A stretch of 64,000 nucleotides of DNA. Source: Aureimonas jatrophae. GTDB lineage: Bacteria > Pseudomonadota > Alphaproteobacteria > Rhizobiales > Rhizobiaceae. How positions within the stretch are numbered: position 1 is the first letter of the stretch; each line of letters begins with the position of its first letter. The notes under the pieces were generated by a model. That model saw nothing but the letters and a program-made list of their open reading frames with translations, ran no database searches and was not told the DNA's origin. The translations under genes and the position numbers were made by a program. Below are positions 24,155 to 33,086 of the stretch, piece by piece. Location of the stretch: assembly GCF_900104035.1 (NCBI RefSeq), contig NZ_FNIT01000001.1:372001-436000 (forward strand), in the 5' to 3' direction.

Positions 24155-26335
24155 TCAGCGACGCGCGAGCGCTTCGTCGGCGGCGTCCGCCGTGGCCGCG
24201 AACTTCTCGGGCGTGGCGGCAACCGGCGCGCTGTCGAAGAGGGTGGCAAGATCCGCCAGCACCTTCTGCGCCGCGTTGTTGACGAGGCTGGGCCGCGCGC
24301 GGACCGGCTGGCCGTCCTCGCCCTCGGCCTGTGCGACCTTGACCGAGCCGGGCTTGGGCAGCGGGTTGTCGATATAGGGCAGGGGGCGCAGCTCGATGCC
24401 CTGGTGAGCCGCTTCCATGAAGCGCTGCCAGGTCATCGCCGGCAGGCCGCCGCCGGTCAGCTTGTTGGTGGGCTTGTAGCTGTCGTTGCCGAACCAGACG
24501 GCTGCGGTGAAGTTGCCGGTGTAGCCGACGAACCAGGCGTCGCGGTAGCTCTGCGTCGTGCCGGTCTTGCCGGCGGCGCGCGTCATGGAGAGCTGGGCCC
24601 GGCGCGCCGTGCCCACTTCCGGAATGCGCACCATCATCTCGATCATGCTCTTGTCGGCCTGTTCCGACAGGACGCGGTGGCGCGGGGGCATGTCGCGGTC
24701 GGCGTTCCACAGGACGTGGCCCTCGCCGTCGGTCAGCTCCTCGATGGCATGGCGGTGGGAGCTGAGGCCGCCCGAGGGAAAGACGGAGTAGCCGGTCGCC
24801 TGGTCGAGCACCGTCACCTCGTTGGTGCCGAGCGCGATGGTCTTGTCGCCGCGCAAGGGGGTCTCGACGCCGAAGCTCTTGGCCAGCGCCGCGACGCGGC
24901 CCGGACCGACGCCCTTCTCCTGCGATAGCTGGACCGCGACCGTGTTCAGCGAGCGCGCCATCGCGTCCTGGATCTGGATGCGGCCGGCGAACGAGTTGCC
25001 GTAGTTCTGCGGGCTCCAGTTGCCGACCGTGATCGGGCGGTCCACCACGACGTCGGTCGGCTTGTGACCGTTCTCCATGGCGGCGGCGTAGACATAGGCC
25101 TTGAACGACGAGCCCGGCTGGCGAAGCGCGCGCGTCGCGCGGTTGAACTGCGACAGGCCGTAGTCGCGACCGCCGACGATGGCGACGAGGCCGCCATTGT
25201 CGTCGAGAACGGCCATCGCGCCTTCCTCGACGCCGTAGGTCTTGCCGAACTGGCGCAGGTGGAAGTCCACCGCCTCGTCGGCGAGCTTCTGCAGGCCCAT
25301 GTCGATCGTCGTGCGGGCGACGAAGGTGCGCTGGGGCATCGTGGCCGCGATGCGCTGCACCTCGTCGAAGGCGAAGTCGAGGAAGTAGTCCGGCGACTGG
25401 ATCACGGAGCGGTCGACCGCGGTCGCGGGATGGCGGCGCGCGGCGACGACCTGACCCTCGGTCATGAAGCCGGAATCTACCATGGCCGACAGAACGACGT
25501 TGGCGCGGGCGCGCGCGGCCGGCAGGTTGACGTGCGGTGCGTACTGGGTCGGCGCCTTGAAGAGGCCGGCGAGCATGGCCGACTCGGCGAGGTTCACGTC
25601 GCGGATGTTCTTGCCGAAGTAGAACTGCGCGGCCGCCGCCGCGCCGTTGGTGCCGCCGCCCATGTAGGCGCGGTCGAGATACATGCCGAGGATCTCGCGC
25701 TTGGTGAGATTGGCCTCGAGCCAGAGCGCCAGGAAGGCCTCGTTGATCTTGCGCTCCAGCGAGCGCTCGTTCGACAGGAAGACGTTCTTGGCGAGCTGCT
25801 GGGTCAGCGTCGATCCGCCCTGAACGACGCCGCCGGCGCGCGCATTGGTGGAGAGCGCGCGGGCAAGGCCCAGGAAGTCGATGCCCCAGTGCTCGAAGAA
25901 GCGCCGGTCCTCGGTGGCGAGAACGGCCTTCACGAACTGGTCGGGCAGCTCGTCGATCGGGACGGCATTCGCCTTGAGGATGCCGCGCCGGCCGATCTCG
26001 TTGCCGTGTCGATCCAGAAACAGGACGGAATAGTCGGCCTGCTGCGGCAGCCCGTTCACGGTCATCTTCATGGCCGACTGGCTGAGAAGCAGCAGGACCA
26101 CGAAGCCCGCGACGCCCAGCGTCAGGGCCTCGCCGGTGAGCTCGGTCACCCAGCGGCTGAAGCCGCGCACGCGCATGCGGCGCGACAGGATGGTAACGCT
26201 CTCCCAGAAACGCGAAAGACCATGAAAAAGACGCCACAGGCTGGTATCCAGCCAAGCGTCGACCTCGATCAGCCGAGACGGGCCGCCGCGGGACTTCCCC
26301 TTGCGTTCCAACAGCTTCGGCACCGCACCCACCAT
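24155..26335 (-). CDS. Class A penicillin-binding protein (bifunctional transglycosylase-transpeptidase, PBP1A type)
   Basis: 726 residues. One transmembrane helix ([19 protein letters not shown]), GT51 glycosyltransferase with the catalytic glutamate motif [14 protein letters not shown] and [12 protein letters not shown], and a transpeptidase domain with SxxK as GSSFK, SxN as SLN, and KTGT in [20 protein letters not shown]. It polymerises and cross-links peptidoglycan at the inner membrane. Start ATG 26335 has AAGGGG 8 bases upstream; an earlier in-frame ATG at 26371 is possible. It heads an operon with the DUF1214 and DUF1254 genes and is divergent from the ycgN-like gene. Confidence 0.93.
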   Translation of the reverse strand: MVGAVPKLLERKGKSRGGPSRLIEVDAWLDTSLWRLFHGLSRFWESVTILSRRMRVRGFSRWVTELTGEALTLGVAGFVVLLLLSQSAMKMTVNGLPQQADYSVLFLDRHGNEIGRRGILKANAVPIDELPDQFVKAVLATEDRRFFEHWGIDFLGLARALSTNARAGGVVQGGSTLTQQLAKNVFLSNERSLERKINEAFLALWLEANLTKREILGMYLDRAYMGGGTNGAAAAAQFYFGKNIRDVNLAESAMLAGLFKAPTQYAPHVNLPAARARANVVLSAMVDSGFMTEGQVVAARRHPATAVDRSVIQSPDYFLDFAFDEVQRIAATMPQRTFVARTTIDMGLQKLADEAVDFHLRQFGKTYGVEEGAMAVLDDNGGLVAIVGGRDYGLSQFNRATRALRQPGSSFKAYVYAAAMENGHKPTDVVVDRPITVGNWSPQNYGNSFAGRIQIQDAMARSLNTVAVQLSQEKGVGPGRVAALAKSFGVETPLRGDKTIALGTNEVTVLDQATGYSVFPSGGLSSHRHAIEELTDGEGHVLWNADRDMPPRHRVLSEQADKSMIEMMVRIPEVGTARRAQLSMTRAAGKTGTTQSYRDAWFVGYTGNFTAAVWFGNDSYKPTNKLTGGGLPAMTWQRFMEAAHQGIELRPLPYIDNPLPKPGSVKVAQAEGEDGQPVRARPSLVNNAAQKVLADLATLFDSAPVAATPEKFAATADAADEALARR

Positions 26336-26384
26336 TCCAGGACGCGCCCCTTCGGCGCGCCACGTTCGCATTCTACAGCAAGAC

Positions 26385-26942
26385 ATGGCCGAAACAACGA
26401 CCGGAGCCCCATCCATCCCCCGCTCGCCCGACGACATAGCGCGCGCCGAGGCGCCGGCCCACGGCCTGATGGCCGCGGCGGAGCCCTTGCCCTTCTGGCG
26501 CACCAAGACGCTGGAGGAGATGAGCACTCAGGAGTGGGAATCGCTGTGCGACGGCTGCGGCCGATGCTGCCTCAACAAGCTCGAGGACTGGGACACGGGC
26601 GAGATCATCTGGACCGATCTCGCCTGCCGCCTGTTCGACGGCGAAAGCTGCCGCTGCCGGGACTACGAGAACCGGCTCGAAACCGTGCCGGACTGCGTCG
26701 GCCTCGACGCCGAGACGGTTCGCACGATCTCTTGGCTGCCGCCGAGCTGCGCCTATCGGCTCGTGGCGGAAGGGCGGGACCTGCGCTGGTGGCACCACCT
26801 GATCTCCGGCGACCGCGAGACCGTTCACCTGGCCGGCGCCTCGGCGCAGGGGCGGACGAGCAGCGAAGAGGGAATCGAGCCGGAAGCCTACGAGGACCAC
26901 CTGGCCGCGTGGCCCGGCGAGGATCCGGACGCCTCACGCTGA
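26385..26942 (+). CDS. ycgN: YcgN/UPF0260 family cysteine-cluster protein
   Basis: 185 residues; family core [33 protein letters not shown], then TDLACRLFD...CRCRDYENR...DCVGL and WLPPSCAYR. The cysteines (CDGCGRCC plus four more) suggest a metal or Fe-S site (zinc/iron-chelating CxxCxxCC family); function unknown. ATG 26385 lies 49 bp from the divergent PBP start. The GTA promoter region begins directly after its stop. Confidence 0.9.
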   Translation: MAETTTGAPSIPRSPDDIARAEAPAHGLMAAAEPLPFWRTKTLEEMSTQEWESLCDGCGRCCLNKLEDWDTGEIIWTDLACRLFDGESCRCRDYENRLETVPDCVGLDAETVRTISWLPPSCAYRLVAEGRDLRWWHHLISGDRETVHLAGASAQGRTSSEEGIEPEAYEDHLAAWPGEDPDASR

Positions 26943-26952
26943 TTGGCAATTA

Positions 26953-26967
26953 TTCCTAGAATAGGAA
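26953..26967. promoter_or_regulatory. Operator-like inverted repeat upstream of the GTA promoter
   Basis: TTCCTA-GAA-TAGGAA, perfect 6-bp arms, in an AT-rich island 9 bp upstream of the predicted -35. The right arm continues as GGAAAATAGTC; GGAAAAT and GGAATA half-sites are shared with the dyad before the gafY-like gene. Confidence 0.6.
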
Positions 26968-26975
26968 AATAGTCA

Positions 26976-27004
26976 TTGACACCGTGACGGTCCGTGGGTA
27001 GGTT
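26976..27004 (+). promoter_or_regulatory. Predicted sigma-70 promoter of the GTA cluster
   Basis: TTGACA (26976-26981), 17-base spacer, TAGGTT (26999-27004). Expected start near 27011, giving a ~97-base leader that contains an intrinsic terminator before gp1. Confidence 0.65.
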
Positions 27005-27036
27005 CTGTCTACGGTCGAGATAGTGCGGGTTGCGCC

Positions 27037-27076
27037 AAGGGCGCTCGCTTCCGGAAACGGAGGGAGCGCCCTTTTT
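27037..27076 (+). terminator. Intrinsic terminator in the GTA leader (attenuator or sRNA 3' end)
   Basis: AAGGGCGCTC (27037-27046) pairs perfectly with GAGCGCCCTT (27064-27073), followed by a T5 run (27072-27076). It stands between the predicted promoter and gp1 at 27108, so transcription must pass it to express the cluster. Confidence 0.8.
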
Positions 27077-27107
27077 CGTGCCCGCTCGGGGACAGGGGAA
27101 CGCAATC

Positions 27108-27410
27108 ATGGGCGAGACGAAGACGACGCGCGTGCCGCCGCCGCGCCTTTCGGAGCGCCTGCTGCGGGCCCTAACGCAGGAGATCGAGCTTCTCGAAGGC
27201 GACGCCAGCGAGGGAGCCGGCGGCAAGGCGCGCGTCGAGGCGATCTCGCTTCTTGCGCGCACTTTGGAGAAGCTGCTCGACCTGTCGCGCCTGGAACGCG
27301 AGCCTGCGACGGAGGGCGCGGCCGGCGAGGGGGAACGCCTGCGCAAGGAGCTGATGCGCCGTCTGCGCGCCCTGCACCGGCGCGAGGCGGGCGGGGAAGC
27401 GCTGGCGTGA
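27108..27410 (+). CDS. GTA gp1, small-terminase-like protein
   Basis: 100 residues, ATG 27108 with AGGGGA 8 bases upstream. Two predicted helices (LSERLLRALTQEIELLEGDA and KARVEAISLLARTLEKLLDLSRLE) and a basic C-terminus (LRKELMRRLRALHRRE). In RcGTA the short gp1 before TerL has been described as a divergent TerS that lacks specific pac recognition; position and size here match. Sequence similarity alone would not identify it. Stop overlaps the terminase GTG. Confidence 0.72.
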   Translation: MGETKTTRVPPPRLSERLLRALTQEIELLEGDASEGAGGKARVEAISLLARTLEKLLDLSRLEREPATEGAAGEGERLRKELMRRLRALHRREAGGEALA

Positions 27411-28723
27411 GCGCGGCGCACGAGGGGCCGGCGGATGATGCCTTCTGGCGCGACCTCGAACGCCGTCTCGCCGGGCTGCCGCCCCGCGTTCTGCGCGAGG
27501 CGATGCCGCCCTGGAGCGCGATCGCGCGCCGCTCGCAGCGCCCGCCGCCCGGACCCTGGCGCCAGTGGCTGCTGATGGGCGGGCGCGGCTCCGGCAAGAC
27601 GCGAGCCGGAGCCGAGTGGATCCGGGCGCAGGCGCTGGGCGAGAGGCCCTTCGCCAGCCGGCCGCACGGACGGATCGCGCTGGTGGCCGAGACGCTCGGC
27701 GACGCGCGCGAGGTGATGGTGGAGGGCGAGAGCGGGTTGCGCTCGCTGGACTACGGCGAGCGCCCGGTCTTCGAGGCGACGCGTCGTCGGCTCGTGTTCG
27801 CGAACGGCGCGATCGCGCAGATCTTCTCCTCGGAGGACCCCGACAGCCTACGCGGCTACCAGTTCGATGCGGCCTGGGGCGACGAGCTCGCCAAGTGGAC
27901 GCATGACGAGGCGACGTTCGACAACCTGCAGCTGGCGCTTCGCCTCGGCGAGGATCCGCGCATGGTTCTCACCACGACGCCGCGCCCGGTGCCGCTGGTG
28001 AAGCGGCTGCTGGGCGAGGACGGCACGGCGGTGACGCGCATGCCGACCGGCGACAACCGGGAGAATTTGGCGGCGGGCTTCCTTGCGGCGATGGAGCGGC
28101 GCTACGGCGGCTCGCGCCTCGGGCGACAGGAACTCGACGGCGAGATGGTGGAAGGGCGCGAGGACGCGCTGTTCCGGCGCGAGCGGATCGACGCCGGACG
28201 GCTGCGCGCCGCGCCCGAGCTGCGGCGCATCGTGGTGGCCGTCGACCCGCCGGCCTCGGCGACCCGTCGCTCCGATGCTTGCGGGATCGTCGCGGCGGGC
28301 CGCGCGGCGGACGGGATCGTCTACGTTCTCGCCGACCGGTCGCGGCGCGGCCTCTCGCCGCCGCAATGGGCGGAGCGGGCGGTGGCGCTGTTCCGCGAGC
28401 TGGAGGCCGACCGGATCGTCGCCGAGGTGAACCAGGGCGGCGACATGGTGGAGGCGGTGATCCGGGCGGTGGCGCCGGGCGTGCCGGTGTCGGGCGTGCG
28501 GGCGACGCGCGGCAAGTGGCTGCGCGCCGAGCCGGTGGCCGCGCTCTACGAGCAGGGGCTGGTGCGCCATGTCGGCGGCTTTCCCGAACTCGAGGACGAG
28601 ATGGCCGACTTCGGCCCGGACGGCCTGTCGAACGGCCGTTCGCCGGACCGGCTCGACGCGCTGGTCTGGGCGGTGACGGCGCTCGGCGGCCCGGTGATCG
28701 AGCCGCGCGTCAGGACGATCTGA
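27407..28723 (+). CDS. GTA gp2, terminase large subunit (DNA-packaging ATPase/nuclease)
   Basis: 438 residues from GTG 27407 (GTGA overlap with gp1). Walker A GGRGSGKT (58-65), Walker B FDAAWGDE (153-160), then an RNase-H-like nuclease domain starting IVVAVDPPAS with the metal-binding aspartate and ending NGRSPDRLDALVWAVTAL. It drives DNA into the capsid and cuts it; in GTAs packaging is by headful of random host DNA. Confidence 0.93.
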   Translation: MSAAHEGPADDAFWRDLERRLAGLPPRVLREAMPPWSAIARRSQRPPPGPWRQWLLMGGRGSGKTRAGAEWIRAQALGERPFASRPHGRIALVAETLGDAREVMVEGESGLRSLDYGERPVFEATRRRLVFANGAIAQIFSSEDPDSLRGYQFDAAWGDELAKWTHDEATFDNLQLALRLGEDPRMVLTTTPRPVPLVKRLLGEDGTAVTRMPTGDNRENLAAGFLAAMERRYGGSRLGRQELDGEMVEGREDALFRRERIDAGRLRAAPELRRIVVAVDPPASATRRSDACGIVAAGRAADGIVYVLADRSRRGLSPPQWAERAVALFRELEADRIVAEVNQGGDMVEAVIRAVAPGVPVSGVRATRGKWLRAEPVAALYEQGLVRHVGGFPELEDEMADFGPDGLSNGRSPDRLDALVWAVTALGGPVIEPRVRTI

Positions 28724-28733
28724 GGAGACATCG

Positions 28734-29945
28734 ATGGTGGGACCAGTGGAGAGGCTGCGCGCCTGGGCGCGCGGGCCGGACGGCGCGCGTGCGCCCGAGC
28801 GCAAGGAGGGCGGGTTCCACGGGGGCGCGCTTGTCTTCGCCGGCGGGCAGTCGGACGGGGCGAGCTGGAGCGAGCGGGGCTACGTCTCGGCGGCGCGCGA
28901 GGGCTTCATGCGCAACCCGGTGGCCTATCGCTGCGTGCGGCTCGTCGCCGAGAGCACGGCCGCGGTGCCGCTGATCCTTTACGACGGATCGCAGGAGGTG
29001 GCCGAGCATCCGATGCTCCAGCTGCTGCGCCGCCCGAACGGCGCGCAGGACGGCGCGGCGCTGGTGGAGGCACTATGCGGGCATCTGCTCCTGTCGGGCG
29101 CGGCGCATCTGGAGGCCGTCGCGCTGGACGGGGTGCCGCGCCTTCTCCACGCGCTGCGGCCCGATACGGTGCGCACGATCGCCGGGGCGGACGGCTGGCC
29201 GACGATGGTCGAGGTTCGCCACGGCGAGGGCGTGCGCCGCTTGGCGCTCGACGGCGACGGCGGGCGGCCGCCGCGCATTCTGGCGATCCGCCTCTTTCAT
29301 CCGCTGAACGGGGCCGACGGCTTTGCGCCGCTGGAGGCCGCGCGCACCGCGCTCGACCTGCACAACGCGGCGACGCGCTGGAACAAGGCGCTGCTCGACA
29401 ACTCGGCCCGGCCGAGCGGGGCGCTGGTCTACCAGCCGGGCGACGGCTCGAACCTGTCGCCCGACCAGTTCGACCGACTGAAGAGCGAGCTGGAAAGCGG
29501 CTATGTCGGCGCGGCGCGGGCCGGGCGACCGATGCTGCTGGAAGGCGGCCTCGACTGGAAGACCATGGCTCTCTCGCCCCGCGACATGGACTTCGTGGAG
29601 GCGCGCAACGGGGCGGCGCGCGACATCGCGGTCGCCTTCGGTGTTCCGCCGATGCTGCTCGGCATTCCCGGCGACGCCACCTACGCGAACTACGCCGAGG
29701 CCAACCGGGCGCTGTTCCGGCTGACGGTGCTGCCGCTGGTCGCGCGCCTGTGCGCGGCGGTCGGCGACTGGCTGGCCGCGCTCTATGGCGAGCCGGCCTT
29801 GCGGCTCGGCTTCGACGCCGACCGGATCGAGGGTCTGGCGCAGGAGCGAGAGGCCCTGTGGCGGCGGCTCGGCGGGGCGGAGTTCCTGTCCGAGGACGAG
29901 AAGCGCGAGGCGGTGGGCTACGGCCCGCGCCGGACCGCGCGCTGA
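28734..29945 (+). CDS. GTA gp3, HK97-type portal protein
   Basis: 403 residues; phage portal family motifs FMRNPVAYRCVRLVAESTAAVPL, LHNAATRWNKALLDNSARPSGAL and FGVPPMLLGIPGDATYANYAEANRALFRLTVLPL. Forms the dodecameric DNA gateway of the head. Ten bp after the terminase. Confidence 0.93.
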   Translation: MVGPVERLRAWARGPDGARAPERKEGGFHGGALVFAGGQSDGASWSERGYVSAAREGFMRNPVAYRCVRLVAESTAAVPLILYDGSQEVAEHPMLQLLRRPNGAQDGAALVEALCGHLLLSGAAHLEAVALDGVPRLLHALRPDTVRTIAGADGWPTMVEVRHGEGVRRLALDGDGGRPPRILAIRLFHPLNGADGFAPLEAARTALDLHNAATRWNKALLDNSARPSGALVYQPGDGSNLSPDQFDRLKSELESGYVGAARAGRPMLLEGGLDWKTMALSPRDMDFVEARNGAARDIAVAFGVPPMLLGIPGDATYANYAEANRALFRLTVLPLVARLCAAVGDWLAALYGEPALRLGFDADRIEGLAQEREALWRRLGGAEFLSEDEKREAVGYGPRRTAR

Positions 29946-29974
29946 CCTTTCCCATTCACTGATGGAGGCAAGCC

Positions 29975-30322
29975 ATGGATACGACGGTGGCCGGGGACGT
30001 CGCGTCCCCGCTCGTGCTCCTGGGCGCGAAGTGCGCCGGGGCGATCGGCGGCTCGGTGATCTCGATCGCCTATCTCCTGCCGGAAGGGCGACGCGAGGCG
30101 GCGACCCGCTTTCTGATCGGGCTCGCGACCGGACTGGTGTTCGGGGGGCCGGCGGGACTTCTTCTGGCCGACCATCTCGGCTTCGGGCAGGCGCTCGGCG
30201 CCACCGAGACGGCGGTGATGGGTTCGGCGGCGGCCAGCCTATCGGCCTGGTGGGCGCTGGGGGCGCTCGGACGCTTCGCGGACGGCCTGTTCCGGCAGCG
30301 CCGCCGGGGAGGCCGCTCGTGA
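29975..30322 (+). CDS. Small membrane protein in the GTA cluster (DUF6107-like)
   Basis: 115 residues with three hydrophobic stretches (AGAIGGSVISIAYLLP, FLIGLATGLVFGGPAGLLLA, VMGSAAASLSAWWALGALG), no signal peptide. Proteins of this size and topology stand between portal and protease in Hyphomicrobiales GTA clusters (I recall the name DUF6107). Role unknown; could be a holin-like or capsid-assembly factor. Ribosome-binding site GGAGG. Stop overlaps the protease GTG. Confidence 0.75.
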   Translation: MDTTVAGDVASPLVLLGAKCAGAIGGSVISIAYLLPEGRREAATRFLIGLATGLVFGGPAGLLLADHLGFGQALGATETAVMGSAAASLSAWWALGALGRFADGLFRQRRRGGRS

Positions 30323-30849
30323 ACCCCGCCCGGCTGGAATCCGACGGGACCGTCAGGGGTTACGCCAGTCTGTTCGAGCGACCCGACAGCGGCGGCGACC
30401 GCGTGGAGCGCGGCGCCTTCCGCCGCTCGCTGGCACAGCGCGGCGCGGCGGGCGTGCGCATGCTCTGGCAGCACGACCCGGCGCGACCGATCGGCATCTG
30501 GACGCGCCTCACCGAGGACGCGGTCGGGCTCTTCGCGGAAGGGCGCCTGGCGCTCGCGTCGGGCGCCGGGCGCGAGGCCTTCGAGCTCGTGCGGGCCGGC
30601 GCGATCGACGGCCTGTCGATCGGCTTCCACACGCGCCGGGCGCTGCCGCTGCGCGACGGACGCGCGCGGCGCAGCCTCGTCGAGCTCGACCTCTGGGAGA
30701 TCTCGATCGTCACCTTCCCGATGCAGGAGGCCGCGCGCGTCACGCAGACGCGCTCGGCCGCGCGGCCGGCCCGCGACCTGTCCGTGCGCCTCGTCGAGGC
30801 GGCGCGACGCCTGCTGCTGCCACCCGCGGCGCCCCTGGCCCTGCGCTGA
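30319..30849 (+). CDS. GTA gp4, HK97-family prohead protease
   Basis: 176 residues from GTG 30319 overlapping the previous stop (GTGA). Family landmarks: VRGYASLFERPDSGGDRVERGAF, MLWQHDP with the catalytic histidine region, and IDGLSIGFHTR with the catalytic serine, then LWEISIVTFPM. Cleaves the N-terminal scaffold part of the capsid protein during maturation. Confidence 0.92.
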   Translation: MNPARLESDGTVRGYASLFERPDSGGDRVERGAFRRSLAQRGAAGVRMLWQHDPARPIGIWTRLTEDAVGLFAEGRLALASGAGREAFELVRAGAIDGLSIGFHTRRALPLRDGRARRSLVELDLWEISIVTFPMQEAARVTQTRSAARPARDLSVRLVEAARRLLLPPAAPLALR

Positions 30850-30883
30850 ACCCTTCACCTTCAAGCCAACAAGGATGGATCCG

Positions 30884-32146
30884 ATGCACACGATGCCCAT
30901 GACGTCGCCCGAGACCAAGGCCGCGGACGCGCCGCGCGGCGCCGAAACGACGGATGCCTTCGACGAGTTCATGCGCGCCTTCGAGGGCTTCCGCGAGGCG
31001 AACGACGAGCGCCTCGCGCAGATCGAACGGCGCATGAGCGCCGACACGGTGACGCAGGACAAGGCGGACCGCCTGTCCCGCGCGATGGACGAGCAGGAGC
31101 GGCGCCTGGAGCGCCTCGTCCTGAAGGGGCTGCGACCGCCGGTGGGCGGCGCCTCGGACGGCGCCATGCCGGAGCCGAGCGAGCACCGCTCGGCCTTCGA
31201 GAGCTACGTGCGCGGCGGCGACGAGAACCGCATCCGCCGCCTGGAAGAGAAGGCGATGTCGGGCCTGGCCGGCCAGGACGGCGGCTTCCTGGTGCCGCCC
31301 GAGACCGAGACCGAGATCGGGCGACGGCTGGCCGCCGTGTCGCCGATCCGCTCGATCGCGAGCGTGCGGACGGTCTCGTCGACCGTGCTGCGTAAGCCGT
31401 TCGCCGTGAACGGCGCGCAGACGGGCTGGGTGGGCGAGGCCGACGCGCGGCCGCAGACCAGCGCGCCGCAGCTTTCGGAGCTGAGCTTCCCGACCATGGA
31501 GCTCTACGCCATGCCCGCGGCCACCGCCGCGCTGCTCGACGACGCGGCGATCGACCTCGATCGCTGGCTCGGCGAGGAGGTCGAGCAGGCCTTCGCGACC
31601 CAGGAGGGCGCGGCCTTCGTGACGGGCGACGGCGTCGCCAAGCCCAAGGGCTTCATGACCTATCCGACGGTCACGGAAGCCGATTGGGCCTGGGGCAAGG
31701 TCGGGACGGTCGCGACGGGGGCTGCGGGCGGCTTCCTCCCGGGGCTCGGCGGCGACGCGCTGATCGACCTCGTCTATGCGCTCAAGGGCAGCTACCGGCA
31801 GAACGCGACGTTCGTGATGAACCGTCGCACGCAGAGCGCCGTGCGAAAGCTCAAGGACGCCGACGGCAACTACCTCTGGGCACCGCCGAGCGTGGCGGGC
31901 GGACGCGCTAGCCTGATGGGCTTCCCGGTGGTCGAGGCCGAGGCCATGCCCGACATCGCGGCCGGGGCGAAGGCGATCGCCTTCGGCGACTTCGCGCGGT
32001 TCTACCTCGTGGTGGACCGGCAGGGCGTGCGCGTCCTGCGCGATCCGTATTCCGCCAAGCCCTACGTCCTTTTCTACACGACCAAGCGCGTGGGCGGAGG
32101 CGTCCAGGACTTCGACGCGGCGAAGCTTCTCGCCTTCACGGTCTGA
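30884..32146 (+). CDS. GTA gp5, HK97-type major capsid protein
   Basis: 420 residues. The first ~110 residues are charged and helical (FDEFMRAFEGFREANDERLAQIERRM, then KADRLSRAMDEQERRLERLVL): the scaffold part removed by the protease. From MSGLAGQDGGFLVPPETETEI the HK97 shell fold begins, with AAFVTGDGVAKPKGFM, ATFVMNRRTQSAVRKLKDADGNYLW and GFPVVEAEAMP typical of the family. ATG 30884 is preferred over ATG 30875, which sits directly on the AAGGATGG ribosome-binding site. Confidence 0.94.
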   Translation: MHTMPMTSPETKAADAPRGAETTDAFDEFMRAFEGFREANDERLAQIERRMSADTVTQDKADRLSRAMDEQERRLERLVLKGLRPPVGGASDGAMPEPSEHRSAFESYVRGGDENRIRRLEEKAMSGLAGQDGGFLVPPETETEIGRRLAAVSPIRSIASVRTVSSTVLRKPFAVNGAQTGWVGEADARPQTSAPQLSELSFPTMELYAMPAATAALLDDAAIDLDRWLGEEVEQAFATQEGAAFVTGDGVAKPKGFMTYPTVTEADWAWGKVGTVATGAAGGFLPGLGGDALIDLVYALKGSYRQNATFVMNRRTQSAVRKLKDADGNYLWAPPSVAGGRASLMGFPVVEAEAMPDIAAGAKAIAFGDFARFYLVVDRQGVRVLRDPYSAKPYVLFYTTKRVGGGVQDFDAAKLLAFTV

Positions 32147-32152
32147 CCGGGC

Positions 32153-32178
32153 GGGCCGGGCGGCAGGCCGTCCGGCCC
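32153..32178 (+). repeat. GC-rich hairpin after the major capsid gene
   Basis: GGGCCGGGCGGC (32153-32164) and GCCGTCCGGCCC (32167-32178) with one mismatch and a 2-base centre; no T-run. May protect capsid mRNA 3' ends or slow polymerase, which would raise capsid levels over downstream genes. Confidence 0.5.
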
Positions 32179-32205
32179 ATCTTCCAGCAATCCGAGGGTG
32201 TATCC

Positions 32206-32754
32206 ATGATCTGGATCGAGACCAACGCGCCGGCCGACGAGCCGGTGGGCGTGGCGGAACTGCGTGCCTTCCTGCGCCTCGAGCGCGAGGACGAGGACGC
32301 GCTGCTCGTGCGCCTCCTGCGGGCGGCGCGCGAGGACGTGGAGCGGCGCACCGGGCTGCTCGTCGCCGAGCGAACGGGACGGCTCGTCGTGGAAGCGGCG
32401 GTGGGCACGCTGACGCTCGGCTTTCGGCCGGTCACCGCGGTGCTCGGCGTCACGCTGTTCGACGAGCAGAGCGAGACCCGCGCGGGCGACCCCGCCGATG
32501 TCCGGTTCGAGAATACGCCGCTGCGCACCCGCCTTCACTGGCGCCGTGCGGTCGCGGCGCCGGGCGGCGCGGAGCTCGAGCTGCGGGCCGGGTTGCCGCC
32601 CGAACTCGTGCCGGAATCGCTGCGGCTCGCCATGCTGCGACTGGCGGCGACGAGCTACGAGACGCGCACGCTGCTCGCCCCGGCGCTGCAGCCCGACACG
32701 ATCCCGCCGCTGGTCGGCAGCCTCCTGTCGCCCTACCGGAGCCTGGCGATCTGA
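32206..32754 (+). CDS. GTA gp6, head-tail connector (adaptor)
   Basis: 182 residues; VAELRAFLRLEREDEDALLVRLLRAAREDVERRTG is the helical gp6/adaptor motif that docks on the portal, followed by beta-strands (LTLGFRPVTAVLGVTLFDE) and a C-terminal helix. Stop TGA overlaps the next ATG (TGATG). Confidence 0.87.
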   Translation: MIWIETNAPADEPVGVAELRAFLRLEREDEDALLVRLLRAAREDVERRTGLLVAERTGRLVVEAAVGTLTLGFRPVTAVLGVTLFDEQSETRAGDPADVRFENTPLRTRLHWRRAVAAPGGAELELRAGLPPELVPESLRLAMLRLAATSYETRTLLAPALQPDTIPPLVGSLLSPYRSLAI

Positions 32755-33086
32755 TGGGGACGCTGTTTCTGGACGCGGGGCTGCTGCGGCACCGGGCGCT
32801 GATCGAGCGCAACGACCCGGTGCCCGACGCGATGGGCGGGGCGGCGGATCGCTGGCACGAGGTGGGCGAGGCTGCGGTCCGCGTCGAGCCGGCCCGCGCC
32901 GAGGTTTCGCCGGAGGCCGGACAGCGGATCGCCCGCATCACGCATCGCGTCACGCTGCGGCATCGCGACGGGCTCGAGCGCGGCATGGCGTTTCGCCTCG
33001 GTTCCCGGCGGCTCGTGATCCGGACGCTGCACGACCCCGACGAGACGGGACGCTATCTCGTTTGCCGCTGCGAGGAGGAGCGGTGA
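32754..33086 (+). CDS. GTA gp7, head closure (stopper) protein
   Basis: 110 residues; SPP1 gp16-type head-completion fold with HRALIERNDPVPDAMGGAADRWHEVGEAAVRVEP and ITHRVTLRHRDGLERGMAFRLGSRRLVIRTLHDPDETGRYLVC, the typical phage head-tail adaptor pattern. Overlaps neighbours on both sides. Confidence 0.87.
   Translation: MGTLFLDAGLLRHRALIERNDPVPDAMGGAADRWHEVGEAAVRVEPARAEVSPEAGQRIARITHRVTLRHRDGLERGMAFRLGSRRLVIRTLHDPDETGRYLVCRCEEER

Noticed and set aside
24117-26363. 748-residue minus-strand frame overlapping the penicillin-binding protein
   Set aside because: Arg/Pro/Gly-rich shadow frame with no domain; the neighbouring frame has all GT51 and transpeptidase motifs.
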